A program made the position numbers and the translations under genes. A stretch of 64,000 nt of DNA from Apoderus coryli (Eukaryota; Arthropoda; Insecta; Coleoptera; Attelabidae). Each line of letters starts with the position of its first letter. Position 1 is the first letter of the stretch. This document shows, in pieces, positions 52,634 to 62,690 of the stretch. The notes beneath the pieces are model-generated. The model was not told the DNA's origin. It saw nothing but the letters and a program-made list of their open reading frames with translations, and did no database searches. The stretch lies in the NCBI GenBank assembly GCA_911728435.2, contig OU452211.1, forward strand, positions 12,320,428-12,384,427, in the 5' to 3' direction.

Positions 52634-53004
52634 CCCGTTATCGCATATACGCTACCCGAAACGCCCCGAATTGGAATTCGGTACATACAGATCGTGTTCT
52701 GTCATGTCATTTGTTTGTTTACTTTTGAGTTAAATCAAAATAATTTTCGAATTAGGTAGGTGCGTATATTTGTAAACTATTAGCTCAATTATATCTTTGC
52801 ACTCACAAAATATTTATTAGTTACAATTAACAATAGTCCTCAAAATAAAATTTATGGTTAAGTCAACTCGTTAACGCCCCACGAATTGTTACACTTCAAC
52901 TAGCTTTTTGAAGCTTTCCGTAAACGTCTAGTTTGTACGTTAGCGTTTACGTTTGGTTTCAACTTCAAGTGTCTATTATGTATATTAGACGCTTGTAAGT
53001 TGTA

Positions 53005-53180
53005 CGGATTGCCCAAAACCAAAAAAAAAAGTTATACAATTATGCTGCTTCGTTGCAGTTCCAACATATTGGCACCGGACGAAGTTATAGTACATATTTA
53101 TATTTACTTTCGCGACCCAGGGAAAATATTGTGAACTCGCTAAAAAAATCGAGATAAAAACGGATATAACCATTTTGAAG
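53005..53180 (+). repeat. Dispersed repeat shared with 45575-45735
   Basis: See the partner entry. This copy lacks a longer insert and has a poly-A tract at its start. Confidence 0.5.
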
Positions 53181-53272
53181 TCTGATGAGACGACTAAAAC
53201 TATTTCCAGATGAAAATCTGTCTGTATTCGTCCACGATAGCGCCTAACCCCTCAACCAATAATTGAGGTAAA

Positions 53273-53450
53273 TTTTGGTATATCTAATTTATTGAATGAT
53301 GGGCATTCTGGTGTTCGAATAGGTTTAGTTAGTACTGTATCATTTATTGTATAAGTGCCTAGTAATTTAAATTAGTATTATTTGGTATCATTTGTAAATT
53401 GTCTTGTAATTGGGCGTAAGCCTGTTAGGCAATAAAGGATTATTATTATT
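53273..53450 (+). repeat. LINE 3' end, plus copy of a tail-to-tail pair
   Basis: It ends in GTAAGCCTGTTAGGCAATAA followed by ATT repeats, a jockey-type 3' end. The ~130 bp before the tail are nearly the exact reverse complement of 53455-53580. Confidence 0.75.
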
Positions 53451-53990
53451 ACAAGACAATTAACAAATGATACCAAATAATACTAATTTAAATTACTAGG
53501 CACTTATACAATAAATGATACACTACTAACTAAAACTAAACCTATTGGAACACCAGAATGCCCATCATTCAATAAATTAGGATCAACATACACAACTCAT
53601 ATGCTAGTTAGATTTGCCATACATCTATGCAGGTTAGCCACAAACTGAGGAACATTATTACTGAAAAAATCTAGTTCCCTATGAAAGTTGTATTTGTTAG
53701 TCAATGTGCAAGCTCTTGACACTGGAGCTCTAGTCTCATAATTTGTTCTGTGATGTGGAACATTAAATATGTTAATGAGGCGCGAATTGTATTGGGGGAC
53801 ACGGAAATTTACCTGGCTCAGTAGTTGAGGACTGTCAATAAAAGAATTGATTATTTTGAAGATAAACAACTGATACGCGAATATCCTACGCTGTGAGAGT
53901 GATTGGAATCCATAATTCTATAACAATATACTATGATCATACCGGAAAATAGCCTCTATCCTTGAAAAATAGATATTTAAGAATTTTCTT
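53440..53990 (-). pseudogene. LINE 3' fragment, minus copy of a tail-to-tail pair
   Basis: Shares the ATT tail with the plus copy. The frame at 53869-53597 encodes the C-terminus of a jockey-like LINE protein (LLSQVNFRVPQYNSR, FNVPHHRTNYETRAP, NKYNFHRELDFF). 5'-truncated and without catalytic motifs. Confidence 0.75.
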
Positions 53991-54122
53991 TGAGATATAC
54001 TATATCTATATATACTATAAGTGTGGTGAATTGCTTTTAAGACAGAGATATCAAACGTGCCGACACGAGGTGAAGTAACTGTATACTATTTTAAACTGTG
54101 TTATTACTTTATAAATTCTGTA

Positions 54123-54293
54123 TACAGGGTTATTCACGCTTTATGGCGCGGAATATTGTGGCAAAACTACGTGACTCTCAAAAAGTTTCATTTATTGGAC
54201 GTGTAGGCATCTACATTGGTTTCATATTATACAGGGTGCCCCAAATAACCTAAAAGTTTCAAAGTTGTGTTTTTTTAAACGGAACGCCCTGTA
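54123..54293. mobile_element. MITE with TACAGGG ends
   Basis: Starts TACAGGGTTATTC and ends CGCCCTGTA. A second TACAGGGTGCCCC lies inside (about 54229), so two small elements may abut. Confidence 0.5.
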
Positions 54294-55274
54294 TATTATT
54301 GCACTTTTAGATCCTCTGATCAAATTAAGTGTCTGTTTCATTAAGGTTTGTAATACCTAAACCTTAAAATTGTTTAAATAAATTGAATTTTCTCAAAATC
54401 TAGCCTAATTTTCATCTTTCAAATACTTAGGAAGTATTTAAGTCATGTTGACGAAATTAACTCTAAAGTGTCAGGCCATCAGTGATTATTTTCCCCAGAA
54501 AATAACGCTGAATAAAAGAACACACTCATATCAGCAATTTTCACTCACCTGTCACGTACTTCTACAAATACAAAAACAGTTAATTGATAAATTCGCGATC
54601 GCACGCAAAGTGGGTGGCATCTGTGAAATGTTTTTGGAACTACAATAACAGTGAACAACAAAAAATGACATACACGTTGTATTATAGATTTTGAGTGCTT
54701 TGTTCTTTATTTTTGATAAAAATAGTGACTTAAGTGAAGAGTACAGGTGATTTATTGGGATATTTATAAATAAGAACAATAGTTTTAGTGAAGTGTGAAA
54801 CATTTTTATTAAACCCATCACAATTAGTTGTAAAATCACTAAATATTGATGTAAGTATAAAAATAGCAAATACTGTAGAAGCACTTATATATCTTTGTTT
54901 TTCAGTCGTTTTATTATATAAAAACCAAAATTAGTATTATCAATAATAGATTAGAAGATAACCTTATTATTATATATATGTACTAATCTGTTGCAGTGTG
55001 CAGTATAATTTAAAATTTTTAAAATATTAAGAGAACAACTTAGTTGGTTTCTTATACCATATTCTATCATAACTGTTATAGGGGCTATTGTAAATTTGTC
55101 ATCCCCAATTTTAGCAGATAATAAATTTTAGTCTTTATTTATTAAATAAAAATGTATATTAAAAAATGTGTTTTTTTTTACTAAACCTAAAATAATACAA
55201 ATATTTTGTCTCCTCAGCTATATTTCGAAAAAGAATTTTACATATCTTTATTTAAACAATAAAAATGAATCATA
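54294..55274. other. No convincing gene
   Basis: Frames of 67 and 110 codons overlap on opposite strands around 54445-54884. Neither has a recognisable domain. A+T-rich throughout. Confidence 0.45.
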
Positions 55275-55789
55275 AGGCGGGTTTAGCCAACTAATAATGC
55301 ATAATTTTAGTGCATAATGGATAATTTTTAAAACATGGCATTTACATGTACCTGTTTATACAACGAATAGTGTATAATTCATAATTTTCGTTCATAATGC
55401 ATAAGGTTGGGAACTTTCAACTTTATGCACTAAATTATGCAAAAAATATCACTACGCATGCGCCGCAAATAAATTATAAACACTTACATAACCTCAATTT
55501 ACAAAATAAACTAAATAATAATTGAAAATGTGATAATTAACAGAATTTTTAATTTGAAAACTATTAAAACATAAATAAGTCCAACACAAAGTAAAAGCAT
55601 TATCTTTAAAGACAAATGGTAATAGGTTAACCTGCTGTCTAGTCAATTGTCACTTTTCGCTTTATGCATAAAAGTTATGAGTTGGATAAACACCTATATT
55701 TTGTTGTGAATTATCGATTATGCACTATGTATTGAGCATTATTCTTTATGCATTATGCACTATCCATTATTAGTTGGCTAAACCCGCCT
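55275..55789. mobile_element. MITE with AGGCGGGTTTAGCC termini, 515 bp
   Basis: AGGCGGGTTTAGCCAACTAA opens it and the reverse complement closes it. Subterminal TGCATAAT words recur on both sides. Target duplication is ambiguous. Non-coding. Confidence 0.8.
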
Positions 55790-55899
55790 ATATTCTTAAA
55801 AAATGTCTCTGTTGTCTCTAAAATTAGCATTTTAGCAAAATTTTCATCAAATTCCACGTTAATTTCCAAACGTCTTGAAGAAACTGGAATAAATAATTA

Positions 55900-56136
55900 A
55901 ATCCGCTTCCGGTAAGTTTAAAAGAGCCATTCCAAGTTGGCCAAACTCTTAATATTGGTGGGTTTTTCAGCATCCACGCCACATAGTATAATATGTCCTG
56001 CTCTAAATACAGCCTCACCTTCTTGTAATGGTCGGCTTCTATTACCAATATATTCCAATATATTGGTGATTGTTACATCATATTTCACCATTTTTATTAT
56101 AAATAAACTATCAACAATGATTTTTATAGTTTGCAC
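55900..56136 (-). pseudogene. Possible decayed protein fragment
   Basis: The minus frame encodes YDVTITNILEYIGN and PLQEGEAVFRAGHIILCGVD. The phrase GEAVF.AGHI..CG recalls, from memory, insect transposon-linked proteins with SWIM-type fingers, but the match is short and I cannot confirm it. No start, domain end or splice sites are evident. It may be chance. Confidence 0.2.
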
Positions 56137-56582
56137 CGGTATTTAGCCCAAAATAATAATACCTATCTACTAGTAATAAATTAGATTATACACACAAATC
56201 CACTACTATTTATTGTTGTTCACTGAATTTTGAAATTTGCAGCGCCACCTATTGGTGATTTACGATCACGAATTGAGAGTTCATGGTTTCTTTTATAAAA
56301 ATGCAAGTGAGGTGAGCGGTGAGTGATCATATCACATAAGCCCTGCTGGTCTGAATTTGTAGAAGGATAATGCCTTATAATATCCATGTAAATAAATTAA
56401 CTACCTAATTATCGTTTACTATTTATTCGCAGTAGTGTACAAAATATCACAAAAATTACGAATTTTCCAATAGTAGTAAAAAGTCACACAATGTTAAATA
56501 ATGAAACCTCTTAAAATCTAACAGTCCTACATAATAAATAGGTAAAGATACAATCTACGAAAAGCTAATACAAATAGGAAAT
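56137..56582. other. No gene; downstream of the small heat-shock gene
   Basis: Contains TTTATT (about 56420), an AATAAA on minus that could serve as a polyadenylation signal of the heat-shock gene. Another AATAAA overlaps the end of the coding sequence. Confidence 0.35.
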
Positions 56583-57220
56583 CTATGCTTTATTCTCTTT
56601 TACGCCGTTTGTGATGTGCTCTACAGCAATTTCTTCTTCCAATTTCTCCGCAGCAGCCTTTGGTGCTATGATAGTCAGGACACCATCCTCTGACAGTTTG
56701 GAGACAATACCTTTTAGATCATGACCTTTGGGTAAGATAAATCTTCGAACAAAATGTCTGAAACAAACATTACATTTTTATTTACTCAGTGTAAATTTAC
56801 TAGCGCATTCACCATAAATTAACTTTTTGAAAATAATTAATGTCATTATAAGTAGGTATAACGCTCAGAAAGAATTATTCAGTAATAATAAAAATGTATT
56901 TCTTACCTCGAAATATATCCATGTTCATCCTGTTTTTCTGTATGTTTTCCCTCAATTTCAATTTCATTTCCATTCATAGTTTTCACTTTGATTTCTTCCG
57001 GTTTAAAATCGGCGACATCAATCTTTAATTGAAATTTTTCTTTATCAATTGCGACAGATTCTTCCGATTCATGTGGATGCTGGAGAAAGTATGCTGAAGG
57101 TCTGTTTCTGAATAATCTGTTCGGTCTAAATATTTCATCTTCAACCATACGAAGTTGATTTTCCATCATACGCAATGGTCGCATCATATCACGCACCAAT
57201 ATTGGAATTAGATTCGACAT
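56583..57220 (-). CDS. Small heat-shock protein (alpha-crystallin/Hsp20 family), two exons
   Basis: Exon 1 is 57220-56907, an intron of 149 nt (GTAAGA ... TTTCAG) follows, and exon 2 is 56757-56583. The joined frame has 162 codons. I chose ATG 57220 (MSNLIPILVRDM); the frame upstream has no ATG. An N-terminal arm with Arg/Met-rich helices (MRPLRMMENQLRMVEDEIF) precedes the alpha-crystallin domain, about residues 58-140: FQLKIDVADFKPEEIKVK, EIEIEGKHTEKQDEHGYI, SRHFVRRFILPKG and DGVLTIIAPK. The domain and length fit insect l(2)efl-type holdase chaperones, which bind unfolding proteins as oligomers in the cytosol. All core motifs are present and the gene looks functional. An alternative name would be a generic Hsp20 paralogue. 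Confidence 0.93.
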
Positions 57221-57353
57221 TTTTGCACTTGCCAAAAATATTACTTAAATAAATAAATTATATGCTCTTCCAAACAACGCAATAATTTCACAAAATGTGA
57301 AACGCACTTTTTAACTTATTTAGAAAATGTTCGTTTTGCGCCGAAGTAGTTGC

Positions 57354-57390
57354 CTATTTATACTTTTTTAGTTTTCTAGTATTTTCGAGT
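57354..57390 (-). promoter_or_regulatory. TATA box and degenerate heat-shock element of the small HSP gene
   Basis: TATAAATAG (minus, 57362-57354) lies about 135 bp upstream of the ATG. Just upstream, 57374-57386 reads TTCTAGTATTTTC: three alternating 5-bp heat-shock units with the middle GAA changed to GTA. Confidence 0.55.
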
Positions 57391-57538
57391 GATGCCGCGC
57401 ATCATAACGACACAGCTTACCTTGTTATAGTAAGGTCTAGTTACTGGTAACGAGATGGCTCTGGAGTTCGCTAGAAATACAGTGTGTCCGCAAATGATGT
57501 GTACAACGAAATAGCACAAATTCCTTGACCAAAAATAT

Positions 57539-59325
57539 TTTTATTTATTTATTTAAGATACACTGCCCAGACAGATAAATAATCCAATTAAAGGGCAGGA
57601 AAAATTACAATAAATTCTTAATATCTAACACTAAATTTATATTCTAAGAAATATATTTTTTATACAAGACAAAGTTGAATTAAAAATATCAATTTGCTCG
57701 GACACAGAGTTACAAGTATGGCACATAAAATATAAAGGGGAACGCAACAACAAATTAGTACGCGGGGCCGGAACGTCAAATACGATTCCGTTATTACGTG
57801 TACGTAGATTTGGGACACACAAAGGAATCTGGCTTAAAAACTCTGGACAATCAAGAAGTCCATTAATAATCTTAAAGAGCAATACTAGAGCGGAATATTC
57901 TCTCCGAGTATTTAATGACACTAGATTAAAACGGTTTAACAGAATATCATGAGGAAACCCAATGGATGGATAAACCCCATCAACCCGAAACCACAGCAAC
58001 TTGGCAAAACGACGCTGGATGCGTTCAATATTATTCATATGTATGGCATACATAGGCTTCCATACTACAGATGCATATTCCAGTTTAGATCTGACAAATG
58101 CGTTGAAAAGAACAATGAGAGTTTGAGGTGTCACAAACTCTTTCGAATTGCGCACAATAAAACCCAGAGATCTATAGGATGCTGAAACTATATTATTGTA
58201 ATGATTAGTAAAGCTCAGTTTACCATCAAACCAAACACCTAAATCTTTAAACTCATCACAAGTTGTTAATGGACTATTATTTATACAATATGAAAATTTG
58301 GCAGGGTTTATTTTCCGTGTATAGGAAACACTAAAACATTTATCAATATTCAGATAAAGATTATTACGGACACACCACTCATATACAACATTTAAATCGT
58401 CCTGAAGATGAGAACAATCTTCAGTACTATTAATGACAGAATATACTTTGAAGTCGTCAGCATATAATAACGAACTATTTGTCAAGCCACTAGAAATATC
58501 ATCGATAAAGCACAGGAACAACAATGGTCCAAGGACAGAGCCCTGGGGAACACCAGATGACACTTTAAAATTTGCGGAACGAAATCTTCGACTTTCCACA
58601 TACTGAAATCTATCCTTCAGATACGACTTCAAAAGCAGCAGTAAATTATAAGATAGTCCATAACGACACAGTTTACGCAGTAGAACACCATGATCAAGTC
58701 TATCAAAGGCTTTAGAAAAATCAGTGTAGACCACATCTACCTGACCCCCGTTATCAAGTCGCTCAGTTAAAAACTGTGTTAAAACCAATAAATTAGTTGA
58801 CGTAGAACGACCGGGAAAAAAGCCATGTTGTACCGATGAAATCTGACGCCTAACATGACTCATAATAATATCATGGAGCACAAATTCAAAAACTTTAGAA
58901 AAACACGACTGTATGGAAATTGGTCTATAATTTGAAATATCCTGTTTAACTCCCTTCTTATGAACCGGCGTCACTCTAGAAGATTTCCAATCAGAGGGGA
59001 AACTACACGATCGCAAAGAAACATTGAATATTGTACACAATGGTTTAGCAAACACAGTGGCACAATCCCTAATTACAAAAGATGGTATACCATCAGGACC
59101 CGATGTAAATTTAGCTTTTAACCTTCTCAAAGCTCCATAGACCTCCGTCTCAGTAATCACACGATCTGGTAAATGAGACACATTCACAACATCAAACAAT
59201 CCCTGATCAATATCAAATGCCTGAGATGCAACGTATGATGTATTGAAAAATTCCGCAAATTTATTGACAAGCTCCTGCGGATCATCAATATTATTACCAT
59301 TGTAAGTCATACTACCAGGCAATCG
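57539..59325 (-). mobile_element. jockey-like LINE, 5'-truncated
   Basis: The 3' tail is a TAAA repeat at 57539-57556. The 5' end is at about 59325, with ATAT flanking both sides as a possible target duplication. The intact arm at 61620-61695 shows the empty site. Confidence 0.8.
57637..59325 (-). CDS. LINE reverse transcriptase, 5'-truncated but otherwise open
   Basis: About 561 codons, open from the truncated 5' end to the stop. No genuine initiating ATG of ORF2 is present, and the endonuclease is missing. Reverse transcriptase motifs in order: LKAKFTSGPDGIPSFVIRDC, VTPVHKKGVKQDISNYRPIS, QHGFFPGRSTSTNL, YTDFSKAFDRLDHGVLL, SSGVPQGSVLGPLLF and the catalytic LLYADDFKVY. Then EFKDLGVWFDGKLSF and a jockey-type C-terminus (LLFKIINGLLDCPEFLSQIP). 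No stop or frameshift is visible in the retained part, so the insertion is fairly recent. It cannot move by itself. Confidence 0.9.
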   Translation of the reverse strand, partial: RLPGSMTYNGNNIDDPQELVNKFAEFFNTSYVASQAFDIDQGLFDVVNVSHLPDRVITETEVYGALRRLKAKFTSGPDGIPSFVIRDCATVFAKPLCTIFNVSLRSCSFPSDWKSSRVTPVHKKGVKQDISNYRPISIQSCFSKVFEFVLHDIIMSHVRRQISSVQHGFFPGRSTSTNLLVLTQFLTERLDNGGQVDVVYTDFSKAFDRLDHGVLLRKLCRYGLSYNLLLLLKSYLKDRFQYVESRRFRSANFKVSSGVPQGSVLGPLLFLCFIDDISSGLTNSSLLYADDFKVYSVINSTEDCSHLQDDLNVVYEWCVRNNLYLNIDKCFSVSYTRKINPAKFSYCINNSPLTTCDEFKDLGVWFDGKLSFTNHYNNIVSASYRSLGFIVRNSKEFVTPQTLIVLFNAFVRSKLEYASVVWKPMYAIHMNNIERIQRRFAKLLWFRVDGVYPSIGFPHDILLNRFNLVSLNTRREYSALVLLFKIINGLLDCPEFLSQIPLCVPNLRTRNNGIVFDVPAPRTNLLLRSPLYFMCHTCNSVSEQIDIFNSTLSCIKNIFLRI

Positions 59326-59518
59326 ATATGATGATTCAGGTCAACTTCTATATACAAAATTGTTTGGTTTGTGCGCTAGAGGACTTTAAAAGTGAATATT
59401 TTTTTACGTTGTTTCACATAAATCGAAAAATATTTGATAGATTTTATTCATTTTTTTAGATACACGTTTGTACCAATAAACTACAATTTCTTATTGAAGA
59501 ATCTCCAATATCTAAAAT

Positions 59519-59844
59519 TACAGGGTGTTTAAAAGCTTAGTCACAATATCTTATCTACCCATATTTTTTGTAACCTCGTATAATTAATACCAGTTTTTTT
59601 CTGTCAATAGTTTATTTAGTTTAGAAACTATTTACTCTCTTACAAAATTTTAATTTGTCAAACAATTTAGAGATAAAAAAATATTTTCTAAATCCCTACA
59701 TGCCTGAATCAGTACTCAATCATTATTGTAACTTAGCACAAAGTATTTATTAAAAGGTGGTTATGATTACTGGGACAAATACAAAATAATGTAATTTAAC
59801 CTGATTTGCGTTTAGAATTAATTTAATTAATTATATACCCTGTA
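59519..59844. mobile_element. Probable MITE with TACAGGG ends, 326 bp
   Basis: Starts TACAGGGTGTTTAAAAGC and ends ATATACCCTGTA. Non-coding. The start coincides with the end of homology between the arms of the surrounding element. Confidence 0.45.
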
Positions 59845-60150
59845 TAGGAATCGTAAATTTGGTACTCGAAATTGTAGTTTTGACACAAGGAGACGTTTTT
59901 ATAAAGAATGACTTTTTCTTCTAAATCTACAAATAAAAGTTTTTCCTCTTCAAACTCTATCCGTACAAATATTGTATATGTATTCAAACTTGTAGAGATT
60001 TATTTATTAATATTTTTTTTGTCTCGAAACTGTTTGACAAACAAAAATTTTATACAGTAAATAGTTTCTAAATAATATGAACTATTCACAAAAAAAAACT
60101 GGGATTAATAATTATACGACGGTTGCAAAAAATATAGATAGATAATTTAT
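59845..60150. other. No recognisable feature
   Basis: A+T-rich centre of the long-TIR element. Confidence 0.5.
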
Positions 60151-60334
60151 AATAATATAATAATAATAATAATAAACAGTTTATTTGCAGACATAATATA
60201 CAACATAATATACAAAAAATTGTAACATACACAAGAAAAAAAATATCTGCAAAAAGGGTTAGGAGGCAGTAAAACTGATATGTGTATCCTAACCCAGAAA
60301 ATGAAATATAATTATTTATAACCCAAAAAGACAG

Positions 60335-60370
<36 letters not shown>

Positions 60371-61425
60371 ATCTGGACAACACAATTATAAAATAGATAA
60401 TAAACACCAAAAACAAAATTATCAAACAATATCTATACCAAATTCAATAGACTTTTTCGTAGTACTAATCGAAACGTCGAAGGCTTATAAGTCTTATAAT
60501 TATGCGGAATTCCGTTATACGTGCAATAAATGTTGTAAGTAAATGAGCGCTCGAACAACAATGTACGGTGAGGAGGTGGCGATAAAAGTCCTCTAAACCT
60601 GAGGTTGAGGTTATGCACGTCAGATCTAAAGCCAATTTTCCGATATAAATATGGAGGATGTTCGTGAAGTATCAATGAATGATAAAAACAGGCAGCATGA
60701 TGAAATCTTCTATCTTTCATTGACAGCCATTTTGAGCAGATCAATTTGTGACTTATTGGATCATACTTCCTAATACCGTATATGTATCTCAAGCAAGACT
60801 TTTGCACCCTTTGAATACGATCCTTATCAGACTGAAGTAAACAAGGGCCGTAGACAATATCACAGTAATTAAAGCTACTTAAAACAAGTGCATCTGTGAG
60901 TTTGATTTTCAAATGCTTAGTGAGACTATGTCTGTGTGGGTACAGCATTTTCAAAGCAGAATAGGCGTTACTGATACATTTTGTGACATGGCCTGTAAAA
61001 CGGAGATCCGAATCCATCTCAACTCCCAAATTCCTAGCTGAATTAAAATAGGTTATAGGTGTGTCGCCAATGCTAACTATAAGACCCTGATGAACCAACG
61101 TCTTGTTCCTACCAAACGCCAACATCTTTGTCTTGGATGGATTTATTTTTAAATTATGTCTATCTGACCAAGACAAAAGTGACGTCAAATCTCGTTGTAT
61201 TTGTTCACATGCGTTGACGATATCCTCTGTATAAAATGAAAATCTAAGTTGACTATCGTCCGCGTACATATAGGGGCTACAAAAATTTAGACAAGATGGA
61301 AGATTTGACGTATATAAGCAAAAAAGTAAGGGACCCAGAATCGATCCTTGTGCCTCCTATGTCAGAACAACCATTTTGAGTTTCCACGAACTGACTACGA
61401 CCATGTAGATAACTGTTATTGTGAT
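60151..61425 (-). pseudogene. jockey-like LINE fragment with broken reverse transcriptase
   Basis: The (AAT)n tail at about 60153-60175 marks the 3' end. A (TA)n tract at 60335-60367 lies in the 3' UTR. The frame 61269-60433 (278 aa) starts at the catalytic MYADDSQLRF and covers the thumb and C-terminal tail (LVLSSFNYCDIVYGPCL, IQRVQKSCLRYIYGIRKYDP). Upstream, HGRSQFVETQNGCSDI and a SILGPLLF-type stretch lie in other frames, so at least one frameshift precedes YADD. Endonuclease and fingers are missing. Close relative of 50811-51595. Confidence 0.85.
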
Positions 61426-61695
61426 TATAAGCTTGTAATTTTAGAAATTGGAGTTTCTTGAATAAAAAACTGTAGTTTATTGGTGCAATCGCGTATCTAA
61501 AAAATGAATAAAATCTATCAAATATTTTTTGATTTATTTGAAAAAACGTAAACAAAATATTCACTTTTAAAGCCCTCTAGCACCCAACCACGCAATTTTG
61601 TATATAGATAAGTTGACCTAAACCATCAATCATCATATTTTCGGCCAAGGAATTTGTGCTATTCCGTTGTACACATCATTTCCGGACACCCTGTA

Positions 61696-62690
61696 TAGTC
61701 ACTGTACTAGAAATATTTGGAATGTTTTTCCACCATGTTTAGGGGTGTCGTCCTGTATTAGAAAATATCGATAATTTCATATATCGAAACATATGTAACT
61801 ATACTTTTAACATAAATATTTATGTTAGTCCTGTATACTCTATATAGAGTATACAGGACTAGAGGAATACTGAAATGAGTAAAAAATACCAAATAGCAAA
61901 TGTTTTTTCTCACTAGTGTATAGGCGTTTGCTTTCCAAGATTAATATTTCACAATCAACATCTATAAGCGAACATTAGATGACAAAAATACATTCTTTAA
62001 AATCTTTAAAAAAATTGAAGGTATTGAAACTCATCAAATAAAAATAATAAACTAAAAGTTTAAAAATTCATAGTTCTAAAGTAGCGAAAGAAAATTAAAA
62101 CTCTATAAAAACCTGAAGAGATATGATGTGGTCGATATTTTTTTAATGTAAACCGTTTTTTTTACTGCAGAATTAGACCAGGGCAATATATAGTATGTAA
62201 TTTAGTTAAAATATTTGTTCTGTTTCAATATGAGCAATGATGTTTCTTCAAAATTTCCGTAATATTGATTCTTTCGATAGATTGAAAGCAAAAAATCGGT
62301 GCAAAGTATAGGTAGGTATATCATAAACCTTAGAATATAATATTCTAAGTACATAAATTTTATATTATATGTTTAATGAACATAATAATTAATTACATGT
62401 AGAGAGATGGATTAGGAGATAAATAATGTAATTTTTTGACTTTCTGTAGGACACTGGCTGTTAATATTTATTAGACATACCTACAATAATAACATAAATA
62501 TGCGACATACGCATACGTTTCTTTTATAAATCTCAGAAATATAGTATATTTATACATTTAATAATAAATTTAACATTACCCTGTTGAAAATACCGTATAG
62601 AATCATATTAAAACTTGATCTGGATCTATAAGTATCTATAAGTGAATGTAGGTTTTAATCTGGCTTTGACAAGCTCTATGTTATTTTAAT
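61696..62690. other. No gene; holds a 36-bp perfect palindrome
   Basis: A+T-rich sequence leading to the satellite. Nothing else was recognised. Confidence 0.5.
61826..61861. repeat. 36-bp perfect palindrome without spacer
   Basis: TAGTCCTGTATACTCTAT is followed directly by its exact reverse complement. It contains the CCTGTA word found at many element ends in this window. Confidence 0.95.

Larger units (their letters stand above)
57480..61693. mobile_element. Long-TIR element interrupted by two LINEs
   Basis: The left arm (57480-57538 plus 59330-59520) and the right arm (about 61430-61693) are inverted copies. They share GTGTACAACG, ATAGCACAAATTCCTTG and AAAATATTTGATAGATTTTA. The outer ends read TACAGTGTGTCC and TACAGGGTGTCC. 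A LINE sits in the left arm, another adjoins the right arm, and a MITE is in the centre. No transposase gene is seen. Confidence 0.7.

Noticed and set aside
52477..52686. Repeated frames beginning MPTCRANQSIWGGAF in the foldback arms
   Set aside because: They are translations of the G+C-rich arm start in both orientations, end at random and have no conserved protein features beyond the DNA repeat.
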